From: Bradyrhizobium amphicarpaeae
GTDB taxonomy: Bacteria > Pseudomonadota > Alphaproteobacteria > Rhizobiales > Xanthobacteraceae
DNA length: 64,000 bases
NCBI RefSeq assembly: GCF_002266435.3
Contig: NZ_CP029426.2
Span: 744,001-808,000, forward strand
Direction: 5' to 3'
Shown here in pieces: positions 26,793-35,877 of the stretch. The number at the start of each line of letters is the position of its first letter. Within the stretch, counting starts at the first letter, position 1. The translations under genes were made by a program, and so were the position numbers. The notes beneath the pieces were generated by a model, which was not told the origin of the DNA, did no database searches, and saw only the letters and a program-made list of their open reading frames with translations.

Positions 26793-27455
26793 TTACGACA
26801 GCATCTTCACCCCGCCGAGACTCGTCACCCGTCCCTGCTTCAGCATCACGATCTGGGTGGCGAGCTGGCGCAGTTCGGCGACGTCGTGGCTGACATAGAC
26901 CATGGGGACATTGGCCTCGTCGCGCAGCCGCACCAGGTAGGGCAGGATCTCCAGCTTGCGGCCCTCGTCGAGCGCGCCGAGCGGTTCGTCGAGCAACAGC
27001 AGCCGCGGCTTTGCCAGCAAAGCGCGTCCGAGCGCGACGCGCTGGCGTTCGCCGCCGGAGAGCTTTCCGGGGCGGCGGTCGAGCAGAGCGCCGATGTCGA
27101 GCAGCTCGATGACGCGTGTGTGCTGCGCCGGATCGGGCGCGAGGCGGTTCATGCGCCGTCCATAATCGAGATTCTGCGCGACGCTGAGGTGCGGGAACAG
27201 CCGCGCGTCCTGGAACACGTAGCCGATGCGGCGGCGCCAGGTCGGCGCATGGACGCCGGCCGCGGTGTCGTCGACGATCTCGCCGTCGATCACGATGGTG
27301 CCGCGGTCGGGCCGCAGCAGGCCGGCGATCATGTTGACCAGCGACGTCTTGCCGGCACCGGATGCGCCGAACAGGCCGATGACACGGCCTTGGCTGGTGA
27401 AATCGGCCTGGAGCGAGAATTCGCCGAGCTGTTTTTCGATGTCGACCCGCAGCAT
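26793..27455 (-). CDS. modC: Molybdate ABC transporter ATPase ModC (short form)
   Basis: The 220-residue ATPase powers molybdate import with ModB and ModA. Motifs: Walker A LFGASGAGKTS (about residue 29), Q-loop YVFQDARLFPHLSV, signature LSGGERQR, Walker B LLLLDEPLGALDEG and switch His VSHDVAEL. The RLFPHLSVAQNL segment is typical of ModC. The protein stops soon after the ABC core (GRVTSLGGVKMLS) and lacks the C-terminal TOBE/Mop molybdate-binding domain that brings E. coli ModC to about 350 residues. The start codon is two bases past the modB stop. Confidence 0.92.
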   Translation of the reverse strand: MLRVDIEKQLGEFSLQADFTSQGRVIGLFGASGAGKTSLVNMIAGLLRPDRGTIVIDGEIVDDTAAGVHAPTWRRRIGYVFQDARLFPHLSVAQNLDYGRRMNRLAPDPAQHTRVIELLDIGALLDRRPGKLSGGERQRVALGRALLAKPRLLLLDEPLGALDEGRKLEILPYLVRLRDEANVPMVYVSHDVAELRQLATQIVMLKQGRVTSLGGVKMLS

Positions 27456-27457
27456 GG

Positions 27458-28153
27458 TCAGTTCCCGTGCAGGCGCGCAGTGGCGCGGCGGGCGAACCAT
27501 TCGGCGGCGATCAGTGCGCCCAGCGCCAGCACGATCGAGACGATCACGAGCCGGCCTGCCGCAGCGTCGCCGTCGGGGGTCTGGATCAGCGAATAGATCG
27601 CCGACGAGATCGTCTGGGTCTCGCCGGGAATGTTGGAGACGAAGGTGATGGTGGCGCCGAACTCGCCGATCGCTTTGGCAAAGCCCAGCACCATGCCGGC
27701 GAGCACGCCCGGCAACGCCAGCGGCAGCGTCACCGTAAAGAACACCTTCCACGGCGCGGCACCCAGCGTCTCCGCCGCCTGCTCGAGCCTGCGATCGACC
27801 GCCTCGATCGACAGCCGCATCGGGCGCACCAGCAGCGGGAACGACATCACGCCGCAGGCCAGCGCCGCGCCGGTCCAGCGGAACGAGAACACGATGCCGA
27901 GATAATCGGCGAGGAAGCCGCCGACGAGGCCGCGGCGGCCGAACGTCAGCAGGAGCAGATAGCCGGTGACGACCGGCGGCAGCACCAGCGGCAGATGCAC
28001 GACGGCGTCGAGCATCGACTTGCCCCAGAAATCGCGTCGCGCCAGCAGCCATGCCAGCGCGACGCCGAATGGCGTCGCCACCAGCGTTGCGATGATCGCG
28101 ACCCTGAGCGAGAGCAGGATCGCGGTCCATTCGGCGGGAGAGATGTCTGACAT
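27458..28153 (-). CDS. modB: Molybdate ABC transporter permease ModB
   Basis: The 231-residue inner-membrane protein has five or six transmembrane helices and the ModB-type coupling loop LEQAAETLGAAPWKVFFTVT (about residue 138), preceded by LPLVLPPVVTGYLLL, a hallmark of molybdate permeases. It lies between modA (27 bases upstream) and modC (2 bases downstream). ATG at 28153 (MSDISPAEW) was taken as start. Confidence 0.94.
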   Translation of the reverse strand: MSDISPAEWTAILLSLRVAIIATLVATPFGVALAWLLARRDFWGKSMLDAVVHLPLVLPPVVTGYLLLLTFGRRGLVGGFLADYLGIVFSFRWTGAALACGVMSFPLLVRPMRLSIEAVDRRLEQAAETLGAAPWKVFFTVTLPLALPGVLAGMVLGFAKAIGEFGATITFVSNIPGETQTISSAIYSLIQTPDGDAAAGRLVIVSIVLALGALIAAEWFARRATARLHGN

Positions 28154-28180
28154 CAAGTGATGAATATCAGGTCGCAAGAC

Positions 28181-28966
28181 TTAAGTGATGGGGCTGACCA
28201 GGAACTTGAAGCCGTATTTTTCCAGGATGGTCTTGGCGGCGGAGGAGCGCAGGAAGGCGAGATAGTCGCCGGTCCCGTCCTTCGCAATCGTGGTCGCGGC
28301 GACCGGATAGATGATCGCGGGATGCGACTCCGCCGGGAAGGTGCCGACGATCTTGACGCCGGGCTCGACCTTGGCGTCGGTGGAATAGACGATGCCGAGA
28401 TTGGCCTCGCCGCGCGCGACCAGCGTCAGCGCCGCACGCACGCTCTCGGCCATGGCGAATTTCGGCTCGGCGGCCTGCCATGCCCCGAGGCTCGTAAGCG
28501 CCGCCTTGGCGTATTTGCCGACCGGCACCGACTTGACGTCCCCGGTCGCGATCCTGCCGTCGCCGGCGAGTTTGGCCAGGTCGAAACCTTGCGTGATGGT
28601 GACGTTGTCCACCTTGGAATCCTTCGGCGCGATCAGCACGATGCTGTTGCCGAGCAGGTTCACTCGGGAAGGCTCGTTGATGGTCTTCCTGGAGATCGCG
28701 TAATCCATCCAGTCGGTGTCGGCCGAGACGAACACGTCGGCCGGCGCGCCCTGCTCGATCTGCTTGGCGAGCACCGAGCTTGCGGCATAGCTGACCGAGA
28801 ACTTGATGCCGGTCTTGGCGGTATAGGCCGCGTCGACCTCGTCGAGCGCGTTCTTCATCGATGCCGCGGCGAACACGGTGATGGTCTTGTCCTCGGCGCT
28901 GGCGGGCGAGCGGGCCGCGCTTGCGAGGATCACGAAGGCGGCGAAAAGTCCTGAAATACGTAACAT
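28181..28966 (-). CDS. modA: Molybdate-binding protein ModA
   Basis: The 261-residue periplasmic protein captures molybdate or tungstate for ModBC. After a signal peptide (residues 1-24, cleavage near SPASA), the mature protein begins EDKTITVFAAASMKNALDEV, the ModA signature in which the small side chains hold the oxyanion. YAASSVLAKQIEQGAPADVF and the second-lobe segment NLGIVYSTDA are also typical. A Shine-Dalgarno (GGAGCG) precedes the ATG at 28966. The order modA-modB-modC is the standard one. No ModE-box-like palindrome was recognised in the 190 bases upstream. Molybdenum supply would serve nitrate reductase, xanthine-type enzymes and, if present, nitrogenase. Confidence 0.94.
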   Translation of the reverse strand: MLRISGLFAAFVILASAARSPASAEDKTITVFAAASMKNALDEVDAAYTAKTGIKFSVSYAASSVLAKQIEQGAPADVFVSADTDWMDYAISRKTINEPSRVNLLGNSIVLIAPKDSKVDNVTITQGFDLAKLAGDGRIATGDVKSVPVGKYAKAALTSLGAWQAAEPKFAMAESVRAALTLVARGEANLGIVYSTDAKVEPGVKIVGTFPAESHPAIIYPVAATTIAKDGTGDYLAFLRSSAAKTILEKYGFKFLVSPIT

Positions 28967-29156
28967 GGGAGCGCTCCGTGCGAGTCCGCGCGCGCAGGAT
29001 GCACGCACAGGTCTGGCGTTGGTGGGTCAGGTCGCGACGGGTGGAAGCGCTGTCCACGGGGCCCGGCTGCGGCTTACGGCCGGCAGGGATATCGCAATCG
29101 CGAAGATAGCAGGCTGGCGCCTGAGGTCAAAGGGCGACTGTTGGTCCGGTCATAGG

Positions 29157-29660
29157 CTATTGCCCGGGCAGGATCGCGATCGAGACTGAATTCTCCTTGG
29201 CGCCGCTGATCTGGAGCACGAAGGGCTGCGCCGACAGCTCGTATTTCACGGTCTTGCGGATGCCGTCGCAATCGGTGGCACCGCTGAAGGCCACGGGTTT
29301 GAGGACGTGCCCATCCTGGACCACGTCGATCCAGGCGCCGGTGGACAGGCTGATCGTGTAGAGCCCGGCCTTGGCGGACTTGATGCGCGTGAAGCCGGCA
29401 AAGCTGCCGTCCTTGGGCGCGCGCTCCGGCGGCGTCGGCAGTTTTGCATCACTTGAGGCCGCCAGCGCCAATTTGACTGCCGCGGACGGCAACGCCGCCT
29501 GCTCGCTGCCCGATGCGAGCGTCGCGCGATCTGGAGCGGTGAGCGCGGCACGCTCCCGCTCGATCGGCCATTTGAACTTGTCGCAGCCGCTGGGCTCCTC
29601 AGCAGCAAGAGCGGAGGTCGCGCCGAACGAGAGCGCAGCGAGGACGGCGAGGACGCGCAT
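29157..29660 (-). CDS. Periplasmic hypothetical protein
   Basis: The 167-residue product has a signal peptide (MRVLAVLAALSFGATSALAA) and a mature domain beginning EEPSGCDKFKWPIERERAAL. Two cysteines (in SGCDKF and TDCDGIR) may form a disulfide. The C-terminal half looks all-beta (GLYTISLSTGAWIDVVQDGHV... FVLQISGAKENSVSIAILP), resembling a small jelly-roll or pre-peptidase-type domain. No catalytic motif is visible and I do not recognise the family. It lies upstream of modABC on the same strand with 190 bases between, so it is probably a separate unit. Confidence 0.75.
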   Translation of the reverse strand: MRVLAVLAALSFGATSALAAEEPSGCDKFKWPIERERAALTAPDRATLASGSEQAALPSAAVKLALAASSDAKLPTPPERAPKDGSFAGFTRIKSAKAGLYTISLSTGAWIDVVQDGHVLKPVAFSGATDCDGIRKTVKYELSAQPFVLQISGAKENSVSIAILPGQ

Positions 29661-29811
29661 GTGAAATCCCATCGTTGGCCCTGCGAACGGCGCGAGGCTT
29701 GCGGTCAGGTTTGTTTGAATGACGGGATGCGCGTCCCGGGGGCCGCGGGCTTACGGCGGAGCGGCCAGCCAACCCTAGCGCACTATTATGACGTGAACCA
29801 ACCAACGAGTT

Positions 29812-29845
29812 CGTCATCCCGGAGGCGCGCTTGCCCGGGGACGAC
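29812..29845 (-). repeat. Single short REP-like element
   Basis: Read on the minus strand it begins gtcgtccccgggcaagcgcg and ends ccgggatgacg, so its ends are complementary. Its first 20 bases match closely the units at 1496-1656, but the central palindrome is missing. It sits 28 bases before the mepA stop side, between mepA and the hypothetical gene. Confidence 0.6.
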
Positions 29846-29872
29846 AGCATTGGGTGAGGTGGCAGCCGCGCC

Positions 29873-30817
29873 TTACGGCTTTGCATCCGCCGCGTGCAGC
29901 ACCACCTTGCAGGCGGCTGGCATCTGCGCCAGCGTCATCGGCGGCTTCGGTTTTGGCGGCTCCGGCGGCGGCTTGGGGTGCAGCACCGCGTCGGAGAACC
30001 AATAGGCGAGATCGGCGGGCTTGCAGCCTTCGTCCTCGGATTGAGACGGCTGGCCCTCGCATTCGCCGGCCCCTGCGGGGCAGCGCATGCGGATGTGGAA
30101 GTGGTAGTCGTGGCCCCACCAGGGGCGGATCTTCGACAGCCAGGCGCGGTCGCCCTTGGCCTCGCGGCACAGCGCCTTCTTGATCGCGGCATTGACGAAA
30201 ATGCGCTGCACCGCCGGCTCCCGCGCCGCGTCGCGCAGCACCAGGACATGGCTCGGGGTGAACACCTTTGGATCGACGTCGAGCCGGTCCTGGCGCACCA
30301 TCATCACCGCCGACATGTCCTCGCGCTCCTCGCGCGAGAGGCGGTGGTCTGGCGAGGGCGTCAGCCAGATGTCGGCATCGAGACCGATCTGATGGCTGGC
30401 ATGGCCCGACAGCGCCGGGCCGCCGCGCGGCTGGGCGATGTCGCCGACCAGGATGCCGGGCCATCCCGCGTCCTTGTGCGCCCTGGCCGCGAGCCGCTTG
30501 ATCAGGGCGATCATGTCGGGGTGGCCATAGCTGCGATTGCGCGACAGCCGCATCACCTGCCAATGGTCGCCGTTGACCGGGATCTGCTCGGCGCCGCCGA
30601 TGCAGCCCCTGGTGTAGGAACCGATGACATGCGCCGCCCCCTTCGACGGCAGCAGCTTGCGCGCGAACAGCTCCTTGGCGGCGATATCGGGGGCGTTGGG
30701 ATTGGCGAGCGGCGGCAGCGGCTTCGGATTGACGCTGCCCTTGTCCTGGGCCAGCGCGCCCCCGGCGGCCAGGAGCGTCATGACGAGCAGGAGAGGGGTG
30801 AGGCGGCGGAGACTCAT
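29873..30817 (-). CDS. mepA: Penicillin-insensitive murein endopeptidase MepA
   Basis: The 314-residue periplasmic LAS-family metallopeptidase cuts D-Ala-mDAP cross-links in peptidoglycan during growth and remodelling. A signal peptide (residues 1-23, ending GGALAQ) precedes the catalytic domain. The zinc ligands fall in SGHASHQIGLDADIW (His and Asp) and WWGHDYHFHIRM (His), the recognised MepA motifs; cysteines in RGCIGG, CREAKG, MRCPAG and GECEG suggest disulfides. A proline-rich tail (HPKPPPEPPKPKPP) follows the catalytic domain and ends in a short segment with one more Cys. The family is usually about 270-310 residues. Confidence 0.94.
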   Translation of the reverse strand: MSLRRLTPLLLVMTLLAAGGALAQDKGSVNPKPLPPLANPNAPDIAAKELFARKLLPSKGAAHVIGSYTRGCIGGAEQIPVNGDHWQVMRLSRNRSYGHPDMIALIKRLAARAHKDAGWPGILVGDIAQPRGGPALSGHASHQIGLDADIWLTPSPDHRLSREEREDMSAVMMVRQDRLDVDPKVFTPSHVLVLRDAAREPAVQRIFVNAAIKKALCREAKGDRAWLSKIRPWWGHDYHFHIRMRCPAGAGECEGQPSQSEDEGCKPADLAYWFSDAVLHPKPPPEPPKPKPPMTLAQMPAACKVVLHAADAKP

Positions 30818-31311
30818 GCGCAGCCCTTATAACCCAACACGGCGCCGGGGTTAAGAATCGGTCTGTGCTGAGGTGGACGAGCTCACGGCGTCTCGACGCC
30901 GTTGCCCCGCAGCGAAGGCGCTCCCGGCATGATGATTTCGGATCCAACAAGGTTGTCCAAAAGTCGTAGTTATTTCGCGGAGTCAGCCGATTTTTAACGG
31001 TGCGATAACCGTATCCTGCATTGACCAAAATTCGTGCGCGGGGCCGGGTTCGTTTCCATCCCGTATGCAATCGGGCCCGCGCCCCGGAAATGATTCATGG
31101 AGAGCGCGTGCTTTTGCATTCTCTCTCTCTTCGATTGCGATGACGCCGCGGCTTTGGCGGGCCGCACGGCCTGCCTGCGCCTCGTAAACAGGCACGAGCG
31201 CCGGGCTTTCGATGCTCGCAAGACGGTGCCGTGGCTGCCGCGGCCACCCAAGATTACTTTTCTTTCAGACACTTGCCCCAAAACTTGCGCCGTTGGGCGC
31301 GACTGGGACGA
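30818..31311. other. Long intergenic region upstream of the EAL-domain gene
   Basis: These 494 bases hold no supported gene. A perfect palindrome (acggcgtc-tc-gacgccgt) lies at 30885-30902 without a T-run. Several overlapping open frames between 31097 and 31311 have no protein-like composition. Because the downstream gene has no ATG start, part of its true N-terminus or a frameshifted remnant could lie here. Confidence 0.45.
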
Positions 31312-33525
31312 GTGAAGTTGAGTTTGGGGTCTCGAAAAACAAGAAAGCGAAAGCAACGCGTGCTTGCCCGGGCCGGCCGATCGCCGCGCAAGCCGCGCTT
31401 CGCGCGCGCGCCGCGCGCCATTTCGGAACGCGAGGAAGTCTTGCGCAGCCGCGCCGAGGCGGAAGCTGCGATCGCGGACGCGCGCAAATCCCATGAGCGC
31501 CTGCGCCAGGCCGTCGACATCCTGCCGCAAGGCATCGTGTTTCTCGACGCCGAAGGCCGCTACGTCCTCTGGAACAAGAAATACGCCGAGATCTACAGCA
31601 AGACCGCCGATCTGTTCGAAGAGGGCGCGCGTCTGGAAGACACGCTACGCATCGGCGTTGCCCGCGGCGACTACCCCGAGGCCGTCGGCCACGAGGACGA
31701 GTGGATCGCCGACCGCCTGCAGAGGCTTTATCAGCCCGGCGCCCGCCACGAGCAGAAGCTGTCGGACGGCCGCGTCATCCTGATCGACGAGCGCCTGACC
31801 GAGGATGGCGGCGTGGTCGGCCTGCGTGTCGACATCACCGAGTTGAAGCAGCGCGAGGCCTCGTTTCGCCTGTTGTTCGACGGCAATCCCGTTCCCATGA
31901 TCGTCTGCGCGCTGGATGACGAGCGCATCCTCGGCGTCAACGACGCCGCGGTCGCGCATTACGGCTACGCCCGCGCCGAGTTCGAGCGGTTGAATATCCG
32001 CGCCCTGCAGGCCTTCGAGAGTGAGCCGCCCTGGATGGCGGACCCGACTTGCGAGGAGCAGGCCGGCCGGACCTGGAAGCATGTCAAGGCCGACGGCGGG
32101 CTGATCGACCTTGCGATCTATTCCCGCGAATTGACCTATGCCGAGCGGCCGGCGGTGCTGCTCGCGCTGATGGACATCACCGAACGCAAGCGCGCCGAGG
32201 CGCGGCTCGCCTTCATGGCCCAGCACGACACCCTGACCGGCCTGCCCAACCGCAGCCTGCTGCGCCAGCAGGTCGACGAGATGCTGCTGCACACGCGGCG
32301 CAGCACCGACAAGGTCGCGCTGCTGATGCTGGGGCTCGACAGCTTCAAATCGGTCAACGACACGCTCGGGCATGCGGTCGGCGACAAGCTGCTGCGCGGC
32401 GTTGCCAAGAGGCTGCGCTCGACCTTGCGCGAGGAAGACGCGCTGGCGCGGCTCAACTCCGACGAGTTCGCGATCGTGCAGAGCGGCCTGGCGCGTCCCG
32501 AGGACGCGGTGATGCTGGCCAAACGTCTGCTTGCGGCGATCGCCGATCCCTATCTGCTCGACGGCCATTCCGTGGTGATCGGCGCCTCGATCGGCATCGC
32601 GATGGCGCCGGGCGACGGCGATGATTCCGAAAAGCTGCTCAAGAGCGCCGACATGGCGCTGTCGCGCGCCAAGCTGGACGCGCGCGGCAGCTTCGCCTTC
32701 TTCGAGGCCGCGCTCGACGCGAAAGCGCAAAGCCGGCGCAAGATCGAGGTCGAGCTGCGCGATGCGATCCAGAACGACGTGCTGCGCCCCTATTACCAGC
32801 CGCTGATCGACCTCCAGAGCGGCCGCATCACCGGTTTCGAAGCGCTGGTGCGCTGGCCCCATGCCGAGCGCGGCATGATCTCGCCGGCCGAATTCATCCC
32901 GGTCGCGGAGGACACCGGCCTGATCAATCCGCTCGGCGGGTTGATGCTGCGCCGGGCGTGCCTCGACGCGGCGAACTGGCCTGACGACGTCCGCGTCGCT
33001 GTCAACCTGTCGCCGCTGCAGTTCCGCAGCGGCAATCTGCTATCCATCGTGACGGATGCGCTGAAACATTCCGGCCTGCCGCCGCGGCGGCTCGAGCTCG
33101 AGATCACCGAGACGCTGCTGCTGGAGAAGAGCGCGCAGGTGCTGGCGACGCTGCACGCCTTGCGCGCGCTCGGGGTGCGCATCTCGATGGACGATTTCGG
33201 CACCGGCTATTCCAGCCTGAGCTATTTGCGCAGTTTTCCGTTCGACAAGATCAAAATCGACCAATCCTTCGTGCGCGATCTCGGCGCCAACCGCGAGGCC
33301 CAGGCGATCATTCGCTCCATCGTCAGCCTCGGCAAAGGCTTGGGCGTCACCATCACCGCCGAAGGCGTCGAGACCGAAGCCGAGCTCAGCTGCCTGCGCA
33401 CCGAGGGCTGCGACGAGGGCCAGGGCTTCCTGTTCAGCAAGGCCCGGCCCAACGCCGAGATCATCGGCCTGCTCGCCGCACAGCGCGGCATTGACGGCGA
33501 CGAGGACGCCGCGCTGGTGGCGTGA
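31312..33525 (+). CDS. PAS-PAS-GGDEF-EAL protein with degenerate GGDEF; probable c-di-GMP phosphodiesterase
   Basis: The roughly 737-residue protein has a basic N-terminus, a coiled coil (EREEVLRSRAEAEAAI), two PAS domains (about 60-185 and 190-310), a GGDEF domain (about 325-480) and an EAL domain (about 490-730). The cyclase active-site motif reads Asn-Ser-Asp-Glu-Phe (382-386) in place of GGDEF, and the metal-site segment is LGLDSFKSVNDTLGH, so diguanylate cyclase activity is doubtful. The EAL domain looks intact: GFEALVRW (E510), VNLSPLQF, ELEITETLLL, DDFGTGYSSLSYL, KIKIDQSFV and TAEGVETEAE. It probably hydrolyses c-di-GMP in response to a PAS-sensed signal. No ATG is available near the start; GTG at 31312 is the best guess, and the frame is open to GTG at 31231. 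Confidence 0.87.
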   Translation: MKLSLGSRKTRKRKQRVLARAGRSPRKPRFARAPRAISEREEVLRSRAEAEAAIADARKSHERLRQAVDILPQGIVFLDAEGRYVLWNKKYAEIYSKTADLFEEGARLEDTLRIGVARGDYPEAVGHEDEWIADRLQRLYQPGARHEQKLSDGRVILIDERLTEDGGVVGLRVDITELKQREASFRLLFDGNPVPMIVCALDDERILGVNDAAVAHYGYARAEFERLNIRALQAFESEPPWMADPTCEEQAGRTWKHVKADGGLIDLAIYSRELTYAERPAVLLALMDITERKRAEARLAFMAQHDTLTGLPNRSLLRQQVDEMLLHTRRSTDKVALLMLGLDSFKSVNDTLGHAVGDKLLRGVAKRLRSTLREEDALARLNSDEFAIVQSGLARPEDAVMLAKRLLAAIADPYLLDGHSVVIGASIGIAMAPGDGDDSEKLLKSADMALSRAKLDARGSFAFFEAALDAKAQSRRKIEVELRDAIQNDVLRPYYQPLIDLQSGRITGFEALVRWPHAERGMISPAEFIPVAEDTGLINPLGGLMLRRACLDAANWPDDVRVAVNLSPLQFRSGNLLSIVTDALKHSGLPPRRLELEITETLLLEKSAQVLATLHALRALGVRISMDDFGTGYSSLSYLRSFPFDKIKIDQSFVRDLGANREAQAIIRSIVSLGKGLGVTITAEGVETEAELSCLRTEGCDEGQGFLFSKARPNAEIIGLLAAQRGIDGDEDAALVA

Positions 33526-33550
33526 GCTTGCGATAGCCGGCCGCAAAAGC

Positions 33551-33696
33551 GGTGCGCTCCCTCTCCCGCTTGCGGGAGAGGGTTGGGGAGAGGGTGTCTC
33601 CACAATCGAGAACCCCCAAGAGGATAGAACCCTCACCCGGCGCTTCGCGCCGACCTCTCCCGCAGGCGGGAGAGGTGCACCGAGTTTGCGGCTCGA
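33551..33696. repeat. Dispersed palindromic repeat element, copy A
   Basis: This 146-base element starts ggtgcgctccctctcccgct and ends gcggctcgac. It has an outer hairpin ctctcccgc-ttgc(ggg)agag, the segment ggttggggagagggt, an inner hairpin cggcgcttcgcgccg, then ctctcccgcaggcgggagag and ggtgcaccgag. A related copy lies at 63286-63432. It occupies nearly the whole gap between the EAL-domain gene and the second chemoreceptor, which converge here, so it may also act as terminator. Confidence 0.82.
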
Positions 33697-33715
33697 CCTT
33701 TGAAATCAACTTACA

Positions 33716-35680
33716 CTACGCCGCCCGCAGCCCCGCAAGGAACGTATCCACGCTTCGCATCAGCGCCGAGGCGTGCTGCCCGAGCTCGCCGGAGGCCGCC
33801 ATCACATTGCCTGCCAGCGCCCGCGATTGATCCGCGGCCTGGCTAGCGCCGGCGACGTTGGCGGAGACGTCGGTGGTGCCTGCCGAGGCCTGCTGCACGC
33901 TGCGCGCGATCTCGCGCGTCGCGGAGCCCTGCTCTTCGACCGCGGCGGCGATCGTGGTGGCGATGCCGCTGATCTCGCGGATGGTGTCGCTGATCCCGGA
34001 AATCGCGGTGACGCAATTGCCGGTGGCGGCCTGGATCGCGGTGACCTGGCTCGCGATCTCGTCGGTCGCCTTCGCGGTCTGGCTCGCCAGCTCCTTCACC
34101 TCTGAGGCGACCACGGCAAAGCCGCGGCCGGCTTCGCCTGCGCGCGCCGCCTCGATCGTGGCGTTGAGCGCAAGCAGATTGGTCTGGCTCGCGATCTCGC
34201 TGATCAGACGCAGCACGTCGCCGATGCGCTCGGCGGCGGTGGCAAGGCTCGTGACCATCTCGGTCGTCTCCGCGGCCTTGACCACGGCGTCGCTCGCGAC
34301 CTTGCTGGAATGGGTGACCTGGCGGCCGATCTCGTTGACCGACGAAGCCAGCTCCTCGGTCGCCGCTGCGACCGCATTCACGCTGGTCGAAGCCTCCTCG
34401 GAGGCCGTCGCTGCGGCGGAGGCCCGCTGCGAGGTGCCGTTGACGCTGGTAGTGATGTCGCCGGCGACACTCTGCATGCCCTCGGTCGCCCTGGCCACGG
34501 CAGCCACCACGCCCTTGACGTCGGCTTCGAAGCGGTCGGCCATCTGGCGTTGCAGGGCGTGCTTCTCGATCTCTGCCCTGGCCTTGTCGGCCTCCTGCGC
34601 CTCGCGCATGGTGCCTGCTTCGAGCATGTTGCGGCGGAACACGTCCACCGCCTTGGCCATGGTGCCGAGTTCGTCCGGGCGCTCGCTGCCGGGAATGGTG
34701 ACGCTGGTATCGCCGCTCGACAGGGCGTTCATGACCGCGGTGATCGCGGTGAGCGGCCGTGACAGGCCGCGCCCGAGCAGCAGCGCCAGCACGATCGCGA
34801 CGGCGAGGATGGCAACCGTGCCGAGGATCAAATTGCGCTCGGCCGTGGCGAACGCGGCTTCGTACTCGCTGGTGTCCTTGATGATCTCGATCACGCCGAC
34901 CGGCGCGCCCGCATAGTTCTTGATCGGCCCGGCATAGACCTCGACCGGATGACCGTCGAGCTCGGCCTCGTGCCGGACCGCAGAACCGTCGATCGCGTTC
35001 TTCAGCTGATCCATCGTGGTGACGACCGTGCTGCCGAAGGTCGAAGACAGCTTGTTCAGGGTCTTGCCGTCCAGCGAGTAGACCGCGAGGTCGATGCCGA
35101 AGCGCTTCTTGGCACGGTCGACGAACTCCTTGCCGAAGGCGGCGCCGATATCGACGTTGGCGACGGCTTTGCCGTCGCGCATGATCGGGGTCATGCCGAA
35201 GATGCCGAGTGCCTCGCGGCCCGGCTCGACGCCGACGATCTGCCGGCCGCCCTTCATCGCCTCGACGACGGTCTCGCGGCGCGCCGAAACGTCATCGCCG
35301 AACACTTTGGGAGCGTGCACGCGGTAGAACGCCACCGCAGGCGGAACCTGGAAGGTGATGAGCGGGATACCCTGCGCCTTCAGCGATTTGTTGGCCTCGC
35401 CGAGCAGCGCGGCCAGGCTGTCGCGGTCGCCCTTGGCGATGGCGTCGCCGACCGGCGGCAGCGCCGCGATCACGGCGGAGACCGCCAGTGCCGAGCGTCC
35501 CTCGTAGTCGATCGCCGCGATCACGCTCTCATATTGCAGCTTGAGCTGCTGATCGAGCGCCATCCGGGTCAGCGCCCGTTGTTGGCTGATTGAGAAGCCT
35601 GAGACGATGGCGCATGCCACTGCCACCGTGAGGGCGATCGCGAGAATCAGGCGGGCGGCAATCGACTTGATCTTGAACAT
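33716..35680 (-). CDS. Methyl-accepting chemotaxis protein with Cache-type sensor
   Basis: The 654-residue chemoreceptor has a first transmembrane helix (about residues 8-32, LILAIALTVAVACAIVSGF), a periplasmic region of about 270 residues with Cache-like features (ITFQVPPAVAFYRVHAP, GREALGIFGMTPIMRDGKAVANVDIG), a second transmembrane helix (about 307-328, ILAVAIVLALLLG), a HAMP domain (RPLTAITAVMNALSSGD) and a signalling hairpin with the [20 protein letters not shown] tip. The VxxxxP-x-FxRVHxP and IGxxFGxxF pattern resembles Cache_3/double Cache sensors, which commonly bind small carboxylates; the actual ligand is unknown. ATG at 35680 was selected over a frame open to 35851, whose added residues look non-native. 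Confidence 0.95.
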   Translation of the reverse strand: MFKIKSIAARLILAIALTVAVACAIVSGFSISQQRALTRMALDQQLKLQYESVIAAIDYEGRSALAVSAVIAALPPVGDAIAKGDRDSLAALLGEANKSLKAQGIPLITFQVPPAVAFYRVHAPKVFGDDVSARRETVVEAMKGGRQIVGVEPGREALGIFGMTPIMRDGKAVANVDIGAAFGKEFVDRAKKRFGIDLAVYSLDGKTLNKLSSTFGSTVVTTMDQLKNAIDGSAVRHEAELDGHPVEVYAGPIKNYAGAPVGVIEIIKDTSEYEAAFATAERNLILGTVAILAVAIVLALLLGRGLSRPLTAITAVMNALSSGDTSVTIPGSERPDELGTMAKAVDVFRRNMLEAGTMREAQEADKARAEIEKHALQRQMADRFEADVKGVVAAVARATEGMQSVAGDITTSVNGTSQRASAAATASEEASTSVNAVAAATEELASSVNEIGRQVTHSSKVASDAVVKAAETTEMVTSLATAAERIGDVLRLISEIASQTNLLALNATIEAARAGEAGRGFAVVASEVKELASQTAKATDEIASQVTAIQAATGNCVTAISGISDTIREISGIATTIAAAVEEQGSATREIARSVQQASAGTTDVSANVAGASQAADQSRALAGNVMAASGELGQHASALMRSVDTFLAGLRAA

Positions 35681-35877
35681 CAAAAATTCCCAGGCATTTC
35701 CAAATCTTGCTTTGGTGGAAGAGTCCCAGAAATTACTTAACAACCAAGCCGGGTCGGCTCCGTGTTTCCACGGAGCAGCTCCCGTTCTTTTTGCATGACT
35801 CGATGCGGTGGGCGCATGGAGAGCGAGTTGTTCGCCGGGCAGCAGGGACAACGCGTCGCAGCCGTGCCTGCCGGCGA

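Noticed and set aside
30885..30902. Perfect palindrome as operator or terminator
   Set aside because: There is no T-run and no adjacent gene end, and GC-rich palindromes of this size occur by chance; no binding protein can be named.
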